NCBI RefSeq assembly: GCF_963169125.1
Contig: NC_084794.1
Span: forward strand, 73,133,665 to 73,197,664
Source of the DNA: Humulus lupulus
Lineage: Eukaryota; Streptophyta; Magnoliopsida; Rosales; Cannabaceae
Direction: 5' to 3'
Length of the DNA: 64,000 bases
The notes beneath the pieces were generated by a model. It was not told the DNA's origin. It did not search any database and saw only the letters and a program-made list of their open reading frames with translations. Made by a program: the position numbers and the translations under genes. Numbering within the stretch: the stretch's first letter is position 1; every line of letters begins with the position of its first letter. Positions 33,411 to 45,981 of the stretch are shown one piece after another.

Positions 33411-36400
33411 TGTTCACCCTGACGCAGGCAGAGGCCAAGGCTAGTCCCTCGGTAGTGTCAGGTCAGCTTTCTAGTGTTGGCACTCCTTTTACTGTATTGA
33501 TTGACTCTGGTGCTACACACTCATTTGTTTCTAGTAAGGTGATTGATATACTGTGTAGACCTAGTGAGTATTGTGTTTCAGGGTTTGGGACTATTTTGCC
33601 TACAGGGGAATTGGTAGTATCTAGGAGGTGGATTAGAGCACTGTTAGTGATAGTTGATGGTAGGGAGTTATCAGTAGATTTGATTGAGATGAGTATGGAA
33701 GATTTTGATATGATTTTAGGTATGGATTGGTTGGTTAGATATGGAGCTACCATTGACTGCAGGAAGAAGATGGTGACTTTTGAACTAGAGGGCGAGGATC
33801 CCTTTGTTTTTGTGGGAGCGGTGCATGGACCCCGCGTGCCCAGGATATCAGCGTTGAAAGCCAGAGACTTGTTAAAGGGTGGATGTATAGGTTTTCTGGC
33901 TAGTGTGGTGGATACCACCAGAGTTTTACCAGTAGGACCGGAGGAGACCAGATTGGTTTGCGAGTTCCTAGATGTGTTTCCTAAGGATTTGCCAGGGTTA
34001 CCACCGCATAGAGAGATTCAGTTTGTTATTGAATTGGCACCAGGGACAGAGCCAGTGTCGAGGGCACCATATAGGATGGCACCGGCGGGACTGAAAGAAT
34101 TGAAGATACAGTTGCAGGAGCTTTTGGATTTGGGTTTTATCAGGCCTAGTTACTCGCCGTGGGGTGCTCCAGTCTTATTTGTGAAGAAGAAGGATGGGAC
34201 TTTGAGAATGTGCATAGACTATCAGGAATTGAACAAGTTGACTATTAAGAATAAGTATCCCCTACCAAGGATTGATGACTTGTTCGACCAACTGTAGGGT
34301 AAGACGGTGTTCTCAAAGATTGATCTTCGATCTGGTTATCACCAGCTGAGGATCAAGGATGAAGACATACCGAAGACAACCTTCTGAATGCGGTACGGGC
34401 ACTATGAGTTCCTGGTCATGTCATTTGGTTTGACCAATGCCCCAACAACCTTTATGGATTTAATGAACAGGGTGTTCAAGGACTTTCTAGATCAGTTTTT
34501 TATTGTCTTCATCGACGACATCTTGGTGTACTCCAGTTCAGAGACAGAGCACGAGCTTCATCTTCGACAAGTTCTTCAGAGATTGAGGGAGCATCAGTTG
34601 TATGCCAAGTTTAAGAAATGTGAATTTTGGTTACCAGAAGTGACATTCCTTGGACATATCGTGGGTGCAGATGGGATTAAGGTGGATCCATCTAAGGTAG
34701 AGGTAGTTAGGGATTGGCCGAGGCCAAGGAGTGCCTCGGAGGTGCAGAGTTTTCTTGGTTTGGCATGTTACTACAGACGGTTTGTAGAGGGCTTCTCGAA
34801 GATAGCAGCACCGATGACAGAATTGACACGGAAGAATTTGAAGTTTATCTAGTCAGACAGGTGCGAAGACATTTTTCAAGAGTTGAAGCGATGACTTATT
34901 ACAGCGCCAATGTTGAGTCTTCCTTCGGGGGAAGGGAAATTCGTTGTTTACTGCGATGCATCGAGATTGGGTTTGGGTTGTGTGTTGATGCAGAATGAGA
35001 AGGTTATAACATATGCATCTCGACAGCTGAAGGAGTATGAGCAGCGGTATCCTACCCATGATTTGGAGCTAGCAGCGGTGGTATTCGCACTGAAGATTTG
35101 GCGACATTATTTGTATGGGGAGAAGTGCGAGGTATACACTGATCATAAGAGTTTGAAGTATTTCTTTACACAGAAGGACCTGAACATGAGGCAGAGGCGT
35201 TGGCTTGAGTTGGTAAAGGATTATGATTGTGATATTCTTTACCATCCGGGGAAAGCCAATGTAGTGGCAGATGCGTTGAGCAGGAGAGGCCCAGGTCAGT
35301 TGTATAGTTCTATTCAAATTTCAAGGGAGTTAACTGATGAGATGGTCAGAGCGGGGATAGAGTTGGTGGTAGGCCGGTTGGCCAATATTACTCTGCAGTC
35401 GACTCTGCTAGAGCGGATTAGAGAATGACAGTTGGCAGATATTCAGTTACAGGGGATTAGAGAGAATGTCTTAGCGGGAGTAGCTAAGGACTATTCTATA
35501 TCCGAGGTTGGTCTGCTTCGGTATCAGGGACAGATATGTGTCCTAGCTGATGAGGGGATCGGACGAGAGATACTAGATGAGTCTCATACGGCGCCGTACT
35601 CGCTTCATCTGGGTACCACGAAGATGTATCAGGATCTACGAACGTTATATTGGTGGCCCGGGATGAAGAAGGATGTGGTGTAGTACGTTGCCAGATGCTT
35701 AACCTGTCGCAGGTGAAAGTTGAGCATCAGCGACCAACAGGGTTGCTTCAGCCTTTGAGTATTCCTGAGTGGAAATGAGAGGATATTACTATGGATTTTA
35801 TGGGAGGTTTACCCAGGACATTGGGGCTTCATGACTCGGTGTGTCTGATAGTAGACAGGTACACCAAGTCAGCCCATTTCCTTCCGGTGAGATCAACATA
35901 TAATGTAGATCAGTATGCTGAATTGTACGCGAGGGAGATCGTACGTCTCCTTGGGGTTACTAAGTCTATAGTGTTAGACCGGGATCCTATCTTCACTTCC
36001 AAGTTTTGGGGTAGTCAGCAGAAGGCTTTGGGGACTCAGTTGAAGTTTAGTACAGCCTTTTATCCTCAGACTGACGGACAGTCTGAGAGGATGATTCAGG
36101 TATTGGAGGATATGCTCAGAGCGTGTGTGATTTATTTTGAAGGTTCATGGAGTAAGTACCTTCCGTTGATTGAATTTTCGTATTACAATAGTTATCAGTC
36201 AACGATTGGAGTGGCTCCCTATGAGATGTTGTACGGGAGGAAGTGTAGATCACCCATCCATTGGGATGAGATGGGTGAGAGGAGATATTTGGGGCCAGAT
36301 ATGGTTTAGAGGACAAATGAAGCTATAGAGAAAATCCGAGCCAGGATGCTCGCCTCTCAGAGCAGACAGAAAAGCTATGCTGATCCCAAGCGTAGGGACA

Positions 36401-36831
36401 TGGAGTTCCAAGTTGGGGACCACGTGTTCCTTCGAGTTTCACCTTTGCGAGGGGTGAGGAGGTTTGGAAAGAAGGGCAAGCTAAGCCCCAGATTCATTGG
36501 ACCTTTTGAGATCCTAGAAAGGATTGGTTAAGTGGCTTACAAATTAGCTTTGCCACCATCGTTGTCTGGAGTTCATGACGTATTCCATGTTTCTATGCTC
36601 TGGAAGTATGTCTCGGATGTAACTCATGTATTAAGGTATGAAGATTTGGAGTTACAGACAGATTTGGCTTATGAAGAGCAACCAGTTCAGATCTTGGATC
36701 GGAAAGATAAAGTATTGTGGAATAAGACGATTCCTCTTGTTAAAGTGTTGTGGAAGAATGGTAAGGTCGAGGAGGCGACCTGGGAGCTTGAGACAGCGAT
36801 GCGGGATCAGTATCCCGAGTTATTCAGGTAA
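33411..36831 (+). pseudogene. pol of element B (protease, RT, RNase H, integrase, chromodomain-like tail; broken)
   Basis: Protease has [13 protein letters not shown] (33495-33535). RT has [20 protein letters not shown] (34210-34270), SGYHQLRI and [11 protein letters not shown] (34510-34545). RNase H has [19 protein letters not shown] (34945-35005) and [12 protein letters not shown]. Integrase has the HHCC finger (HTAPYSLHLG to CLTCRR, 35590-35715) and the DDE core (MDFMGGLPRT at 35791, DRDPIFTSKFW and YPQTDGQSERMIQVLEDML). The tail reads FHVSMLWKYV to ATWELETAMRDQYPELF, the form of chromodomain seen in Tekay elements, thought to guide insertion into heterochromatin. Stops at about 34295, 34385, 34850, 34892, 35426, 35681, 36307 and 36529 inactivate it. 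Confidence 0.9.
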
Positions 36832-36867
36832 ATTTCGAGGACGAAATTCTCATTAGGAGGGGATAGT

Positions 36868-39800
36868 TGTAACGACTCAAATTTACTAATAAGGCTTAAG
36901 GGCCTTGATTAGTGTGCCGGGAGGGCATAATTGGGATATATGTGATTTAATGATTTAAAGCATGTTATATGGCTATTTGAATATTTAAGATGCATGACTA
37001 TGTCTATTGTTAGGAAAAATTGTTTTGCCTCAATGGAAATGATAATAATATGTTACAACTCTATGCAAAATATTACAAATAAAAATAGATTGATTAAATA
37101 AGGTTACAACTCTATAACTGAAAATTACAAATAAACAAAGAAAAGGAAGAAGATGATGATGAAGAAGAGAATAGTGAGAATACAACTCTAAGCAAAAGAT
37201 TACAAGTAAAATAAAGTGTTTAGACCAAAAGAAAAGATTATAACTCTTAAACAAAATATACAAGTAAATAGAACAAGAGAATAAGAAGAAAAGCAATAGA
37301 ATAAAAAGAAGAACAGAAACACAAGCAAACTCTCACTTACACAACCTAAGTGAAGAGGGTTGGGGATCACCAACTTGAACAAGGTTTAAAGCCTTTGTCC
37401 AAAAGCTTATTTTCCCCTAACTCAAGCACTAAGGGATCTCTCTCAGATATTGGAAAAGCTTTCTGGAATTATCAAGCCTCAAGGTGTTTCTAGCCAAGTG
37501 CTCTAATGGATAGAAATGTTGTGTCTTACAAGTGAGCTATAGGCTCCTATTTATAGAGTTTAGAGACACCCTTTGAATTTCAAATTCCACCAACTCCCAT
37601 GGCTGTTACCAATGTTTAATTGGATTAATATGGAATTAAAAATGAGATTTGGGAGTTATATGGGTTTTTTGAGCCGTTCAACAAAGATTGAAAAAACTAA
37701 AAATTTGGTCAGTTTTGGCCTGTGGCCGCGGCCAGAGACATTAGTGGCTGCGGCCACTGGTCTCTGACCCACAGGCCGCGGCCACTGACCAAAATTCAGC
37801 ACAAAAAATGTGTTGTTTTTCCAAACGGTTCCAAACCCTCCCAAATGATTTTGTAACTCCCAAAACACATTATTGGGGTTAAAATCATATCTCTAACAGC
37901 CATATCATATGGCTTTATGAAATTCATCTCAATATTGTGTAACAACAATTTACACAATAAAGGGTAATATTTGGAGGTTACAAATTTGTAACACCAAATA
38001 TGTTACATTATTTGGATATATCTCATATATCTAAATATTGTAACTCTCTATTATATGTTATAATATGTGACACACTTTGTCACATTTATTTAATCTAAAA
38101 CATTATATTATAATATAATATAATTTTACATTATATTATAAAATAATATAACATGTATTAGTATGCATGTGGGCCCTGAATAGGTTAGAATGGCATAATT
38201 GTAATTTTGGCCCGTTGCGGGCATAACTGTATATATATATATGCAATAAATGTTGAGACCACATTATTATGTTGATATATTTATAATCTGTGGGTCAAGA
38301 CAATCCTAGTGAGCGAGTTAGCGAAAAAGTCACGGTGAGGATTTATACCCGGCTCGGGGCGAGCTACGGGGTATTTCTGGGAATGTAGGTAACATATTGG
38401 AAATTATTTGGGATGGAGGAATATAATTGGAGATTAGTTAGGTGTCGGGAATTAAGCGGTGAACACTAGAGACATTCGAGGAATAAGTGGGAGTTGGGGT
38501 GAAATGACCAAAATGCCCTAGGTGCACTTAAAGGTTTAAAATTAAAAGGGAGGGCATTATGGTCATTTGTCTTACAAGAGGTAAGTATGCTAAGGCTTTA
38601 TACTTAGTGGAAATGGTAGAATAATGTAGAAGTCTGAGGAAAGAAAGAAAAGAAGGAAAAGAAAGAAAAAGAAAGGGAAGAAAACAGAGCTATTTTTCTA
38701 AGGGTAGGTTGGTGATCTCCTTCACCATTTCCTTGTGTTCTCTTGGAGCAAAACTCAGAGGGGAGCTAGGTTAGGATGAGCAACAAGAATTCTGAGCTAA
38801 GCTTGAAAGGTTGGCAAGGGATTAGCAGGAACACACCAATACTTAAGGTAAGACTTTGGAGTTTTCAGTTTCTGGTTTGGCTTGTTTAAGCTATGGGGTC
38901 TAAGCTGAGTTGATGGGAACTTTAGGGGAATTCAAGCCAAGGATTGAGGAAGATCAAACTAAGGAGGTCTAGGAGCTAACTCAAAGTCGAATTTCCATCA
39001 AAGGTATAAAACTCTAAGCTTTAAACTCTGAAGCTTTGACTGTGTTTGCTGAATTCTGAAGTCTAGGAGCAACTATGGTGAATTTTGGGATTAGGAATGC
39101 ATGTGGTTAGATTTTGTATGATTATGATGCTTGGGATGAGTTAGACATGTTAGTGAGCTTGATTTTGAGTTTGGTGAAGGTTTGGGGAAGTTTTGGTTAA
39201 GTTTGGCTCGAGAGAAATCGCAGGAAGAAATTGAGTAGTTTGGCAGTCTGTGACTAGCGCTACAGCGCCAGCCTTTGGGCGCTGTAGCGCTAGGCCAAGT
39301 TTGCTGAGGGCATTTTGGTTATGTTTGTAGTGCTGTAGCGCCCTCCAGTGAGCGATGTAGCGCTACCCTGTGTTCAGAAAGGGATTTTAGGGTTATTTTC
39401 AAGGGTTTTTGACCAAGGGTTTGGGGTTCGATTCCACCACCCTGTTTGGTGGACTTAGGACTTCCCGAGGGCTCGAGATTGGTCCTGATGCTAGGTTATG
39501 GACTTAAGGGTTGGTAATGACTTTGGTCTATGATTGTGGCTAGGTTCGCGCTAGGGCTCGGGAAGGATCGTGCTTGAGGATTTCATTGAACAAAGCTAGC
39601 AAATCCAAAGGTAAGAAAACTGCACCCGGTTATATGTTTGTGATGGGACTAAGAGCTCTCGATATCTGTATAATGTCAAAGATGGTATTATGCCATGTTG
39701 ACATGTGATAGCGGCCTAAGGGTGCCGTACACAATATTTGTGCACAGGGCGCGGCTTGGCCACTGGTAGCCAAGGACAGTTTTATATTCACTGAGCTCGG

Positions 39801-40399
39801 TTTAAGCGGGCCGGAGTTAGTGGGATAATGGAGGGTGCGGCCTGAGGGCGCTAACCCTAGTTATCATTTGTGAATTGGTGTATGATATGAGTTGATATGT
39901 TTAGTATGCTGAATACTTGGTTATTCTGAATGTTTATACTGGATTGTCTGTTGATTGCTTATGCTCTGTTATTATGTTTTCTTGCTGGGCCTTGGCTCAC
40001 GGGTGCTACGTGGTGCAGGTAAAGGCAAAGGCAAAGGAAAGTTTGACCAGTCCTGAGATGGAGAGCTGCAGGGCTGAATGTACATAGCAAGTTGTTCGGT
40101 CGCCATGGCCGAGGAGTGGATCAGGACAGAGATTGCCTAACTGTCTATTTTGCCTTAATATGGCTAATACTGTATTTAATTCTCGAATCTTTTGTAAATG
40201 GTTTTAATTCTAAATTTTTTGGGATCCCGTGTAAACAAGAATTGATATTTAAAAGAAATGCGAATTTTAAGGCCAAAATCTTTTAACCCTAGTTCCATTA
40301 TAGTTTCAGTAACACGTTTTTAATTAAATGACTTGATTAGCAAGTCTAGCACTTCTATAAACACACGGTGTAACGGTCTTGGCTATCTAGGACGTTACA
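36868..40399 (+). repeat. 3' LTR of element B, enlarged by a nested solo LTR
   Basis: It starts TGTAACGACTC and ends GGACGTTACA. Its own sequence is 36868-37007 plus 38154-40399. It differs from the 5' LTR by scattered substitutions and by the 1146-bp insertion. It carries the same AGCGCTACAGCGC palindromes near 39256-39365. Confidence 0.92.
37008..38153 (-). mobile_element. Solo LTR, 1.1 kb, inside the 3' LTR of element B
   Basis: It begins TGTTAGGAAAAATTG and ends AATAATATAACA, with inverted termini TGTTA/TAACA. Flanks are TCTAT (37003-37007) and TGTAT (38154-38158), where the uninterrupted 5' LTR has TGTAT, so the left copy carries one mutation. On the minus strand CTCTATAAATAGGAGCC near 37548-37564 looks like a TATA box, which suggests minus orientation. 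A GC-rich imperfect palindrome with GGCCGCGGCC lies at 37718-37795. Confidence 0.82.
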
Positions 40400-42742
40400 T
40401 GTTAGGTCCTTGACTGTGAGCTTCATCTTCTCGAAGGATGATTTGTGGATGATATCTATTGATATTCTCGTATCCACCAAGCATTTCTTCACTTGAGCAT
40501 TATCGATTTGAATGGTAAGGACTAGAGGGTCATTGCGGGGGTACCTCACGTGCATGGTGTCATCCTTCATAAAAGTTAGAGTTTCACTTTCATACTTTGG
40601 ATATTTTGGAGATCGTTCATCAACTTCCATGCACTGGGAAGACTCCCCTACCTCATGTCTTAGGGTCCTTGCATATCACCCACGAGCATTGTTATTGTTG
40701 CCTGCTATGTGGGGCCCCCCACATATGGTGTCCAATGTGAAGTCCACAACCGCTGGCTCTGGTGGTGGACTCCTTTGCCTTTGGAACTCTGGATTCCTAC
40801 TTAGGGTTTCGGTCTTGACTCGGTACCTTGAGAGTTTTCTTGATCAGAGAAGAAAATCTATCTTATCCTTTAGTTGTTTGCACTCGTTTGTGTCGTGCTC
40901 ATAATCATTATGAAATCGACAAAACTTGTTCTTGTCCCTCTTTCCTTCTGAGCGCAAGGGTGGTGGCTTTTGGTATGGTACCTCCTGGTATGTTGCCAAG
41001 TAAATCTCAGCCCTTGTTGCAGTTAGGACAGTATAGTTGGTGAACCTGGGCTGGTAGGGCTGATGCTTAGGTTGTTTGTTGGTTGATACTGACTTAGCCT
41101 TCTTTTCTCCACTCCATTCGGCCCCTGAGGTACTCCTCTTCTTACCGTTGCCCCCATTGCTGCCCTAAGGGTTTGCGACGTTCTTCCTTGCCTTGATAGT
41201 GGTCGGATGGTTTATGCTTTTTTCTTCCTTCATGATGGTGTCATCTAGCTTCATGTATTTGTCTGCTTTGTCCAAGAACTCCTGCAAGGTGTTGATAGGG
41301 TTCTTGTGGATGCTATCCCACAAGGGACTATGATAAATGATTCCTGCCGAGATGGAAACGAGCTTCCCTTCATCTCTTACCATGGATGCTCGGTTTGCTT
41401 CTCTCATGAATCTTTGGATGTAGTCCTTCAGGGATTCATCATTCCCTTGCTTGATGCCAGCTAGTTGATTGGCATAAACTGGTTGAATACATCCGACACT
41501 GAAGACCTTGCAAAATTCCTTCCTGAATTGCTCCCTGGAAGTGATGGATCTAGGTTTGAATTTCCAATACCATTCCTGAGCTGAGTCAGAGAGAGTGGTA
41601 GGGAATACCCTGCACCTATAATCATGCTCCACACAGAGTAACTCCATCTGATCCTCGAACTTTCCAATGTGTTGCACTAGGTCCTCCTTCCCAGTGTATG
41701 TTGGCAGTTTCGGGGTCTTGTACTCCAGTGGTGGTTGAGAAGCTTGGATCTTGGCACTAAAGGGACTCCCACTTCTACGAGCCAACTTGATATCAGAAGG
41801 TTTCTTTGTCAGGCCCTGAACAGTTTTGGTGAGTGCATCTATCTTAGCCTACACTGCTGGTGGGATCGCTGTTCCAGGTGGGGTAGACGTCCCCAGTACC
41901 CCCCTGAGTGCTGGTTCTCCTATTGATGACTTCCTTCAGATCTTGAGGTTGTGCATATTTCCTGAGCCTATCGAACATGGTATTGGTGTTGTTCATCGAT
42001 TTCTTTCCCTTGCGAGACTGAGTGTGTAGGGTGGTAGGTCCTCCTTGCTCTTGTCGGTGCGATCCTGCCCCCGAGCCTCTCCTCCTACATGACTCTGAGA
42101 CTTTGAGCAACCATTTTTGTTCCTGTCATGCCTCTTAGATGTCTGACCTTCCTCTCATGTGTTGTTTAGTCTGTCCCCCTGGGAGGGGGCCTTCGGGTTG
42201 GTAACACTCTTACTTCGAGAGGAAGTGTTATTCTTCTTAGTCATGGAGGAGGCAGTCTTGGACTACGCCTCTTCATCCTTTCTCTAGGAAAGTGGCTCTG
42301 AGAGTGTCCTTGGGGTTCGACTCTACCCCTGGGACTCCCTGTTACTGCTGTATCACATACCTGCTACTTTGGCTTGAGCTTCCCCCATCGTCTGAGCAGC
42401 AGCTTCAACGTTAGATCGGGCTAACTAGGTAGCCGCCTCCAGGCCACAGTAGCCTCCTGGTGCCTCCGGTCAGCTTCCTACTCCCTCTAGATCATCCTCT
42501 GGACCTGCTCATCTATCTCCTGCCGTTGTCGTTCCATAGTCACCCTCTAAGGGCAATTTTTGCAGCAAAGGCCTCCAGCCTCGCCAGAAATTGCGCCATC
42601 TCCTCCTGGTGAGCGTCCTGTGGATCCTCCGCATTAGGTTGATCTCCAACCTCCACCTGAGGTTCATTAACGAGATCGACGTGATCTCGAGTGGTGGAAC
42701 CTTGGGAGTCGTCTTCTTCATTCGACTGGGTTTTGGAGGCAT
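40400..42742 (-). pseudogene. gag and start of protease of element A (broken)
   Basis: On the minus strand gag opens at 42742 with MPPKPSRM, shifts frame, and continues with a coiled coil (HQEEMAQFLARLEAFAAKIA). The gag core is well preserved at 41785-41165: VFPTTLSDSAQEWYWKFKP, FRKEFCKVFSV and SLKDYIQRFMREANR. A zinc-knuckle-like FCRFHNDYEHDTNECKQL follows near 40925-40875; this motif is lost in element N. Protease begins with VRYPRNDPLVLTIQI and KKCLVDTRISIDIIHKS (40560-40440), where the usual DTG active-site triad reads DTR. Element B then interrupts. Confidence 0.85.
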
Positions 42743-42800
42743 CGTAAAACTGATGAAAGTGTGTTTTTTGATTTTGTACTCTCAATGAAAGCACCAAAAT

Positions 42801-43200
42801 GTTGACCTGTGAAATTGGCCAATGATCATATGTACGATATATGACAACATTTGAATGATATAAATGTAAATATTCTACAAAGTACAAATATCTAAACAAA
42901 GCACACATAAATTTATAGTGGTTCAGCCCTGTTCTGATGAACAGTAATAACCTAATCCACTTAGCCTTTAGTATGAAATCACTCAATTGACAATTACAAA
43001 GATGAACTGAAGAGTTCACTTGTCACAGATTTGCCCAGAGGTTAATCAAATGATCGATCTAATCATGTTTCCAAAAAGATTTGTCCACCTTTTATGAAGC
43101 CCTGGGTCCTTTATTTATAGTACCCATGGGTTGTTACATGATCAGCAAGACTGAGGATCGTGGTTTGGTACACGATCATTGGGAGTGGAGATACATGTCT
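42801..43200 (-). repeat. 5' LTR of element A (truncated)
   Basis: On the minus strand the LTR ends with CACAGGTCAACA at 42801, followed by the leader TTTTGGTGCTTTCATTGAG. A TATA box TATAAATA is at 43119-43112. The segment GCTAAGTGGATTAGG...GGGCTGAACCACTATAAA is shared with the LTRs of element N. The outer U3 part is missing, and at about 43200 the sequence turns into copia integrase. Confidence 0.8.
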
Positions 43201-45492
43201 TAAAAATGGGAAGCACTCACAGCCAAACACACAAAGACGAGTGTATGTGGGCGATTTAGCATATAGAATAAAAAATGGACTAGACATTTTAAGAACTCGA
43301 GTAGGCAACCTGTTAATAAGGTAAGCTGCAATGGAAAAGACATATGGCCAATATGAGAATGGCACGGAGGCATGAATGAGTAATGACAGTCCTATTTCGA
43401 CTACATGGCAATTTTTGCGCTTGACTCTCCCATTTTGTTGGGGAGTGTGTGGACAAGAGAGTTCATGGAGAATCCCAAACATGGAAAAGAAGGGAGTGAG
43501 GGAGTGAAATTCACCGCCCCAATTAGAGCGAACTCGCTTGATTTTAGTCTCAAACTAAGTAGCAATCATGGAATGAAAAGCAACAAAGGTATTGTATGCC
43601 TCATCTTTGGAATTAAGCAGGTATAGCCAAGTAAATCTAGAAAAAACATCATAAACAGGATAAAATATTTAACACTAGTAATTGAGGAAACAAGAGAGAG
43701 TCCCCAGAGATCAGTATGTATTAATTCAAAAGGTTTGGTAGTCCAAGATATAGACAAAGGAAGCAAAAGTCTATGTGATTTTGCTTGTTGACAAGCATTA
43801 CAAACGACCAGTGGAGAATTCATAGAAGATGAAATACTACAAGCAGATAAAATAGAGCCAGTGACATCTCTAGTCGGGTGACCCAAGCAGGAGTGCCAAA
43901 GATTTGGATTAGTGGTAGACGCGAAGAAGAGCTGAAAAGCAGCAGCGGAAGGAGTGGAAAGTGGAGTGGAGACTTTGTAGAGATCATTGTCAAGAAGACC
44001 CACGAGGAGAATTTGTTTGGAGACCTGGTGCTTCACAAAAAAAAAAAATGGGGGTAAAATTCAACAAAAGCATTGTTATCAGAACATAGTTTGGAGACAC
44101 TGAGAAGATTTTTGGGAAGAGATGGTGAGTGATAAACTATAAGACAACTTCAAAACAGAGTGATAAGCAGGCAGGAAAGCATAACCAACGTGGGATAGAA
44201 GAACACCCTTACCATTGCCAATAGTGATTTGGTTAGTGCCAGGAATCTGTTGAACACCCTCAAGTATGTTTAAATCTGGTGTGAAATGGTGTGATGCACC
44301 AGAGTCCATGTACCATGCCGGATAAGAATAGAAAAAAATTGTGGGGTTGGTATTGGTAGCAGGAGGGGTACCATCTTGGTGTTGGGAGAGGAAAGCATTG
44401 AATGGCCTTTGAACAGGGGGTGGAGGGTGATATTGGAGGTTCTGGTGGTGATAACATAGATTTGTTATATGCCCCACCTTTAGACAAATTTGATAGAGGG
44501 GTCGAGTAGTCTGAGGTGGACGAGAAGAAGAGTGAGGAGGTTTGGGAGACCAGGGGTGGGAGGGACGAGGCTGAGTAGGGAAAGAGGGAGAGCGATAGGA
44601 TGATTTTAGGTAAGAACTACCAGATGGTGGAGCAGATGTGGGAGGTCGGGGTTTTGGTTTCTGCAGATGGAGGTTGGCGACATTGGCTTGAAGGGAGGGA
44701 GTTGATGGTGTCAAAAGTATTTTGGCGATGGAGGCGAGCTTCATAACTGAGTAACAGGCTATACACTTCCTCCATGGTAGGAGACTCTAAGCGAGCTTGA
44801 AGAGGAGTAACATGAGCGTTGTAATCACGACCTAAACCGTTCTGAAAATAGATGAGCTAATCCTTAAGAGAGATGGGATCACCGGCAGAAGCTAAAATGT
44901 TGCAGAGGCCACACAATTTTTGTATATAATCAAACATTGAGAGGCCATCCTTACTGAGATTTTGAAGCTGGGTTCGAATTTCTGCTAACCGAGAGAGAGA
45001 AGTTGCAACATAGATTTGAGAAAGAGCTTCCCAGATCTCAAACGCCGACTGGTACCCAATGTTCTAGCCAAGGAGGGATTCATTGATAGAGGCATATATC
45101 CAACTCATGACCAAACAATTTTAACAATGAAAGAAGTGTGAGTGGAGGGGTTAGCATTGTCAAGAATTGGGCAAGATTTAGAACCATCGATGAACCCCTC
45201 TAACCCATTTGCAATAATAATGTTTAACATTTGAGTTTGCCATACCACAAAGTTATGTTCATCAAGTTTCACAACAATGGGTTGATTGACTGAAGGTAGA
45301 GTGGGTAGGGTAGAAGAAGAAGATAAAGTTGTGATAGATGTGAAATGGCTGATAATGGGTGTGTTTGCTGCCAAGGGCACGAGTGAAGTAGGAGCTGTCG
45401 AATTTTGGGGAGCAAGTGGTCCCGACATAGGCTCTATGGTACTGTTGATACTTGTTGCAGACTCCATAAGAGTTTTCAATGCTCTAATATCA
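43200..45492 (-). pseudogene. Truncated Ty1/copia element: gag, protease, integrase
   Basis: Reading the minus strand from 45492, a degenerate primer site TGATATTAGAGC (45492-45481) is followed by gag (MESATSINSTIEPMSG at 45455, then VVKLDEHNFVVWQTQML). Next come a zinc-finger-like CLKVGHITNLCYHH and the protease motif WYMDSGASHHFTPD (44325-44280). The integrase follows with an HHCC finger (LWHSCLGHPTRD, CNACQQAKSH) and HTDLWGLS, then CPHTPQQNGRVKRKN near 43450. Coding homology stops inside integrase at about 43200 (CVFGCECFPFLR). RT and RNase H are absent. Internal stops and shifts are present. Confidence 0.85.
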
Positions 45493-45688
45493 TGAAAGAG
45501 AAAATGAAGGAAATGGAAAAAAATGTTGTATTCCCTTAATTTGAGCCGGAACAAAGCATACATAGCAAAGTTAGCACACTAGAGGAGTGACTACATTACA
45601 CATGTACAGTCAATAACGAAAATATAACTAACACTAACAAAGCTCAATTAATACAAATTTAATCATGGTTTAACAATTAGATACAACA
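45493..45688 (-). repeat. Possible 5' LTR of the copia fragment
   Basis: The sequence directly outside the primer site begins TGAAAGAG at 45493 (CA end on the minus strand). Reading outward, a possible start TGTTGTATC lies at 45688-45680, giving a short LTR of 196 bp. No partner LTR survives in the window, so the outer boundary is a guess. Confidence 0.4.
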
Positions 45689-45699
45689 TAATTTTATCC

Positions 45700-45981
45700 A
45701 ATCTATCATTTTCAATTTGTTGCAAATTGCAATAATCCATTCTCGGCCTCCGAGGCATCTTAATCAAAGTCATCATTTAACGCCGATTTTAATTTTCTTA
45801 TAATGTGGACGGTTGCATCATATAGCTACCCAATTCGCGCGCATTGGCTTTGGGCGTAATGCGCACCACCGCCTCTGTAGTCGGACCATATATAATGTAC
45901 ACCTCCAGCTTTTGGAGTTCTGTCTGAGAGAGACTCTCTTCTGTACTCGCTCGCTGTGTTTGGTTTCTGGATTTGGAAGCC
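45700..45981 (+). promoter_or_regulatory. Promoter region and 5' UTR of SSRP1
   Basis: A TATA box TATATAA lies at 45889-45895, 87 bp before the start codon, which implies a 5' UTR of roughly 60 bases. Upstream are TTCGCGCG (45834-45841), which resembles an E2F-type site, and an inverted CCAAT box (ATTGG, 45843-45847). This would fit a gene needed in dividing cells, but it is inference from short motifs. The copia fragment ends only about 200 bp upstream of the TATA box. Confidence 0.5.

Larger units (their letters stand above)
29495..40399 (+). mobile_element. Element B: chromovirus (Tekay-like Ty3/gypsy), full length, with a later insertion in its 3' LTR
   Basis: It is flanked by perfect TGTTA duplications (29490-29494 and 40400-40404). 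The 5' LTR is 29495-31905. A primer site TGGTATCAGAGC (initiator-Met) lies at 31909-31920. Gag and pol follow, then a polypurine tract (AGGAGGGGATAG, 36855-36866), then the 3' LTR 36868-40399. The C-terminus of pol has a chromodomain-like region as in Tekay/Del elements. I count roughly 30 substitutions over the first 1.1 kb of the LTR pair, so it is of similar age to element N. The coding region has several stops and one frameshift in gag. Confidence 0.93.
1..43200 (-). mobile_element. Element A: Tat-lineage Ty3/gypsy retrotransposon, host of four nested insertions
   Basis: The oldest frame of the left half is one minus-strand element. Reading right to left it has a truncated 5' LTR, the leader TTTTGGTGCTTTCATTG also found in element N, gag, protease, RT, RNase H, a second RNase H, integrase, a spacer with tandem repeats, an antisense gene on the plus strand, a polypurine tract and a 3' LTR cut by the window start. 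The pieces are separated by insertions at 1885-4159, 5977-8239, 13722-29042 and 29495-40399. The reading frames continue across each insertion. The second RNase H domain and the antisense gene are typical of the Tat clade. All coding parts are degenerate, and RT has lost the stretch between the FMDA and LVNGMF motifs, so the element is dead. Confidence 0.85.
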
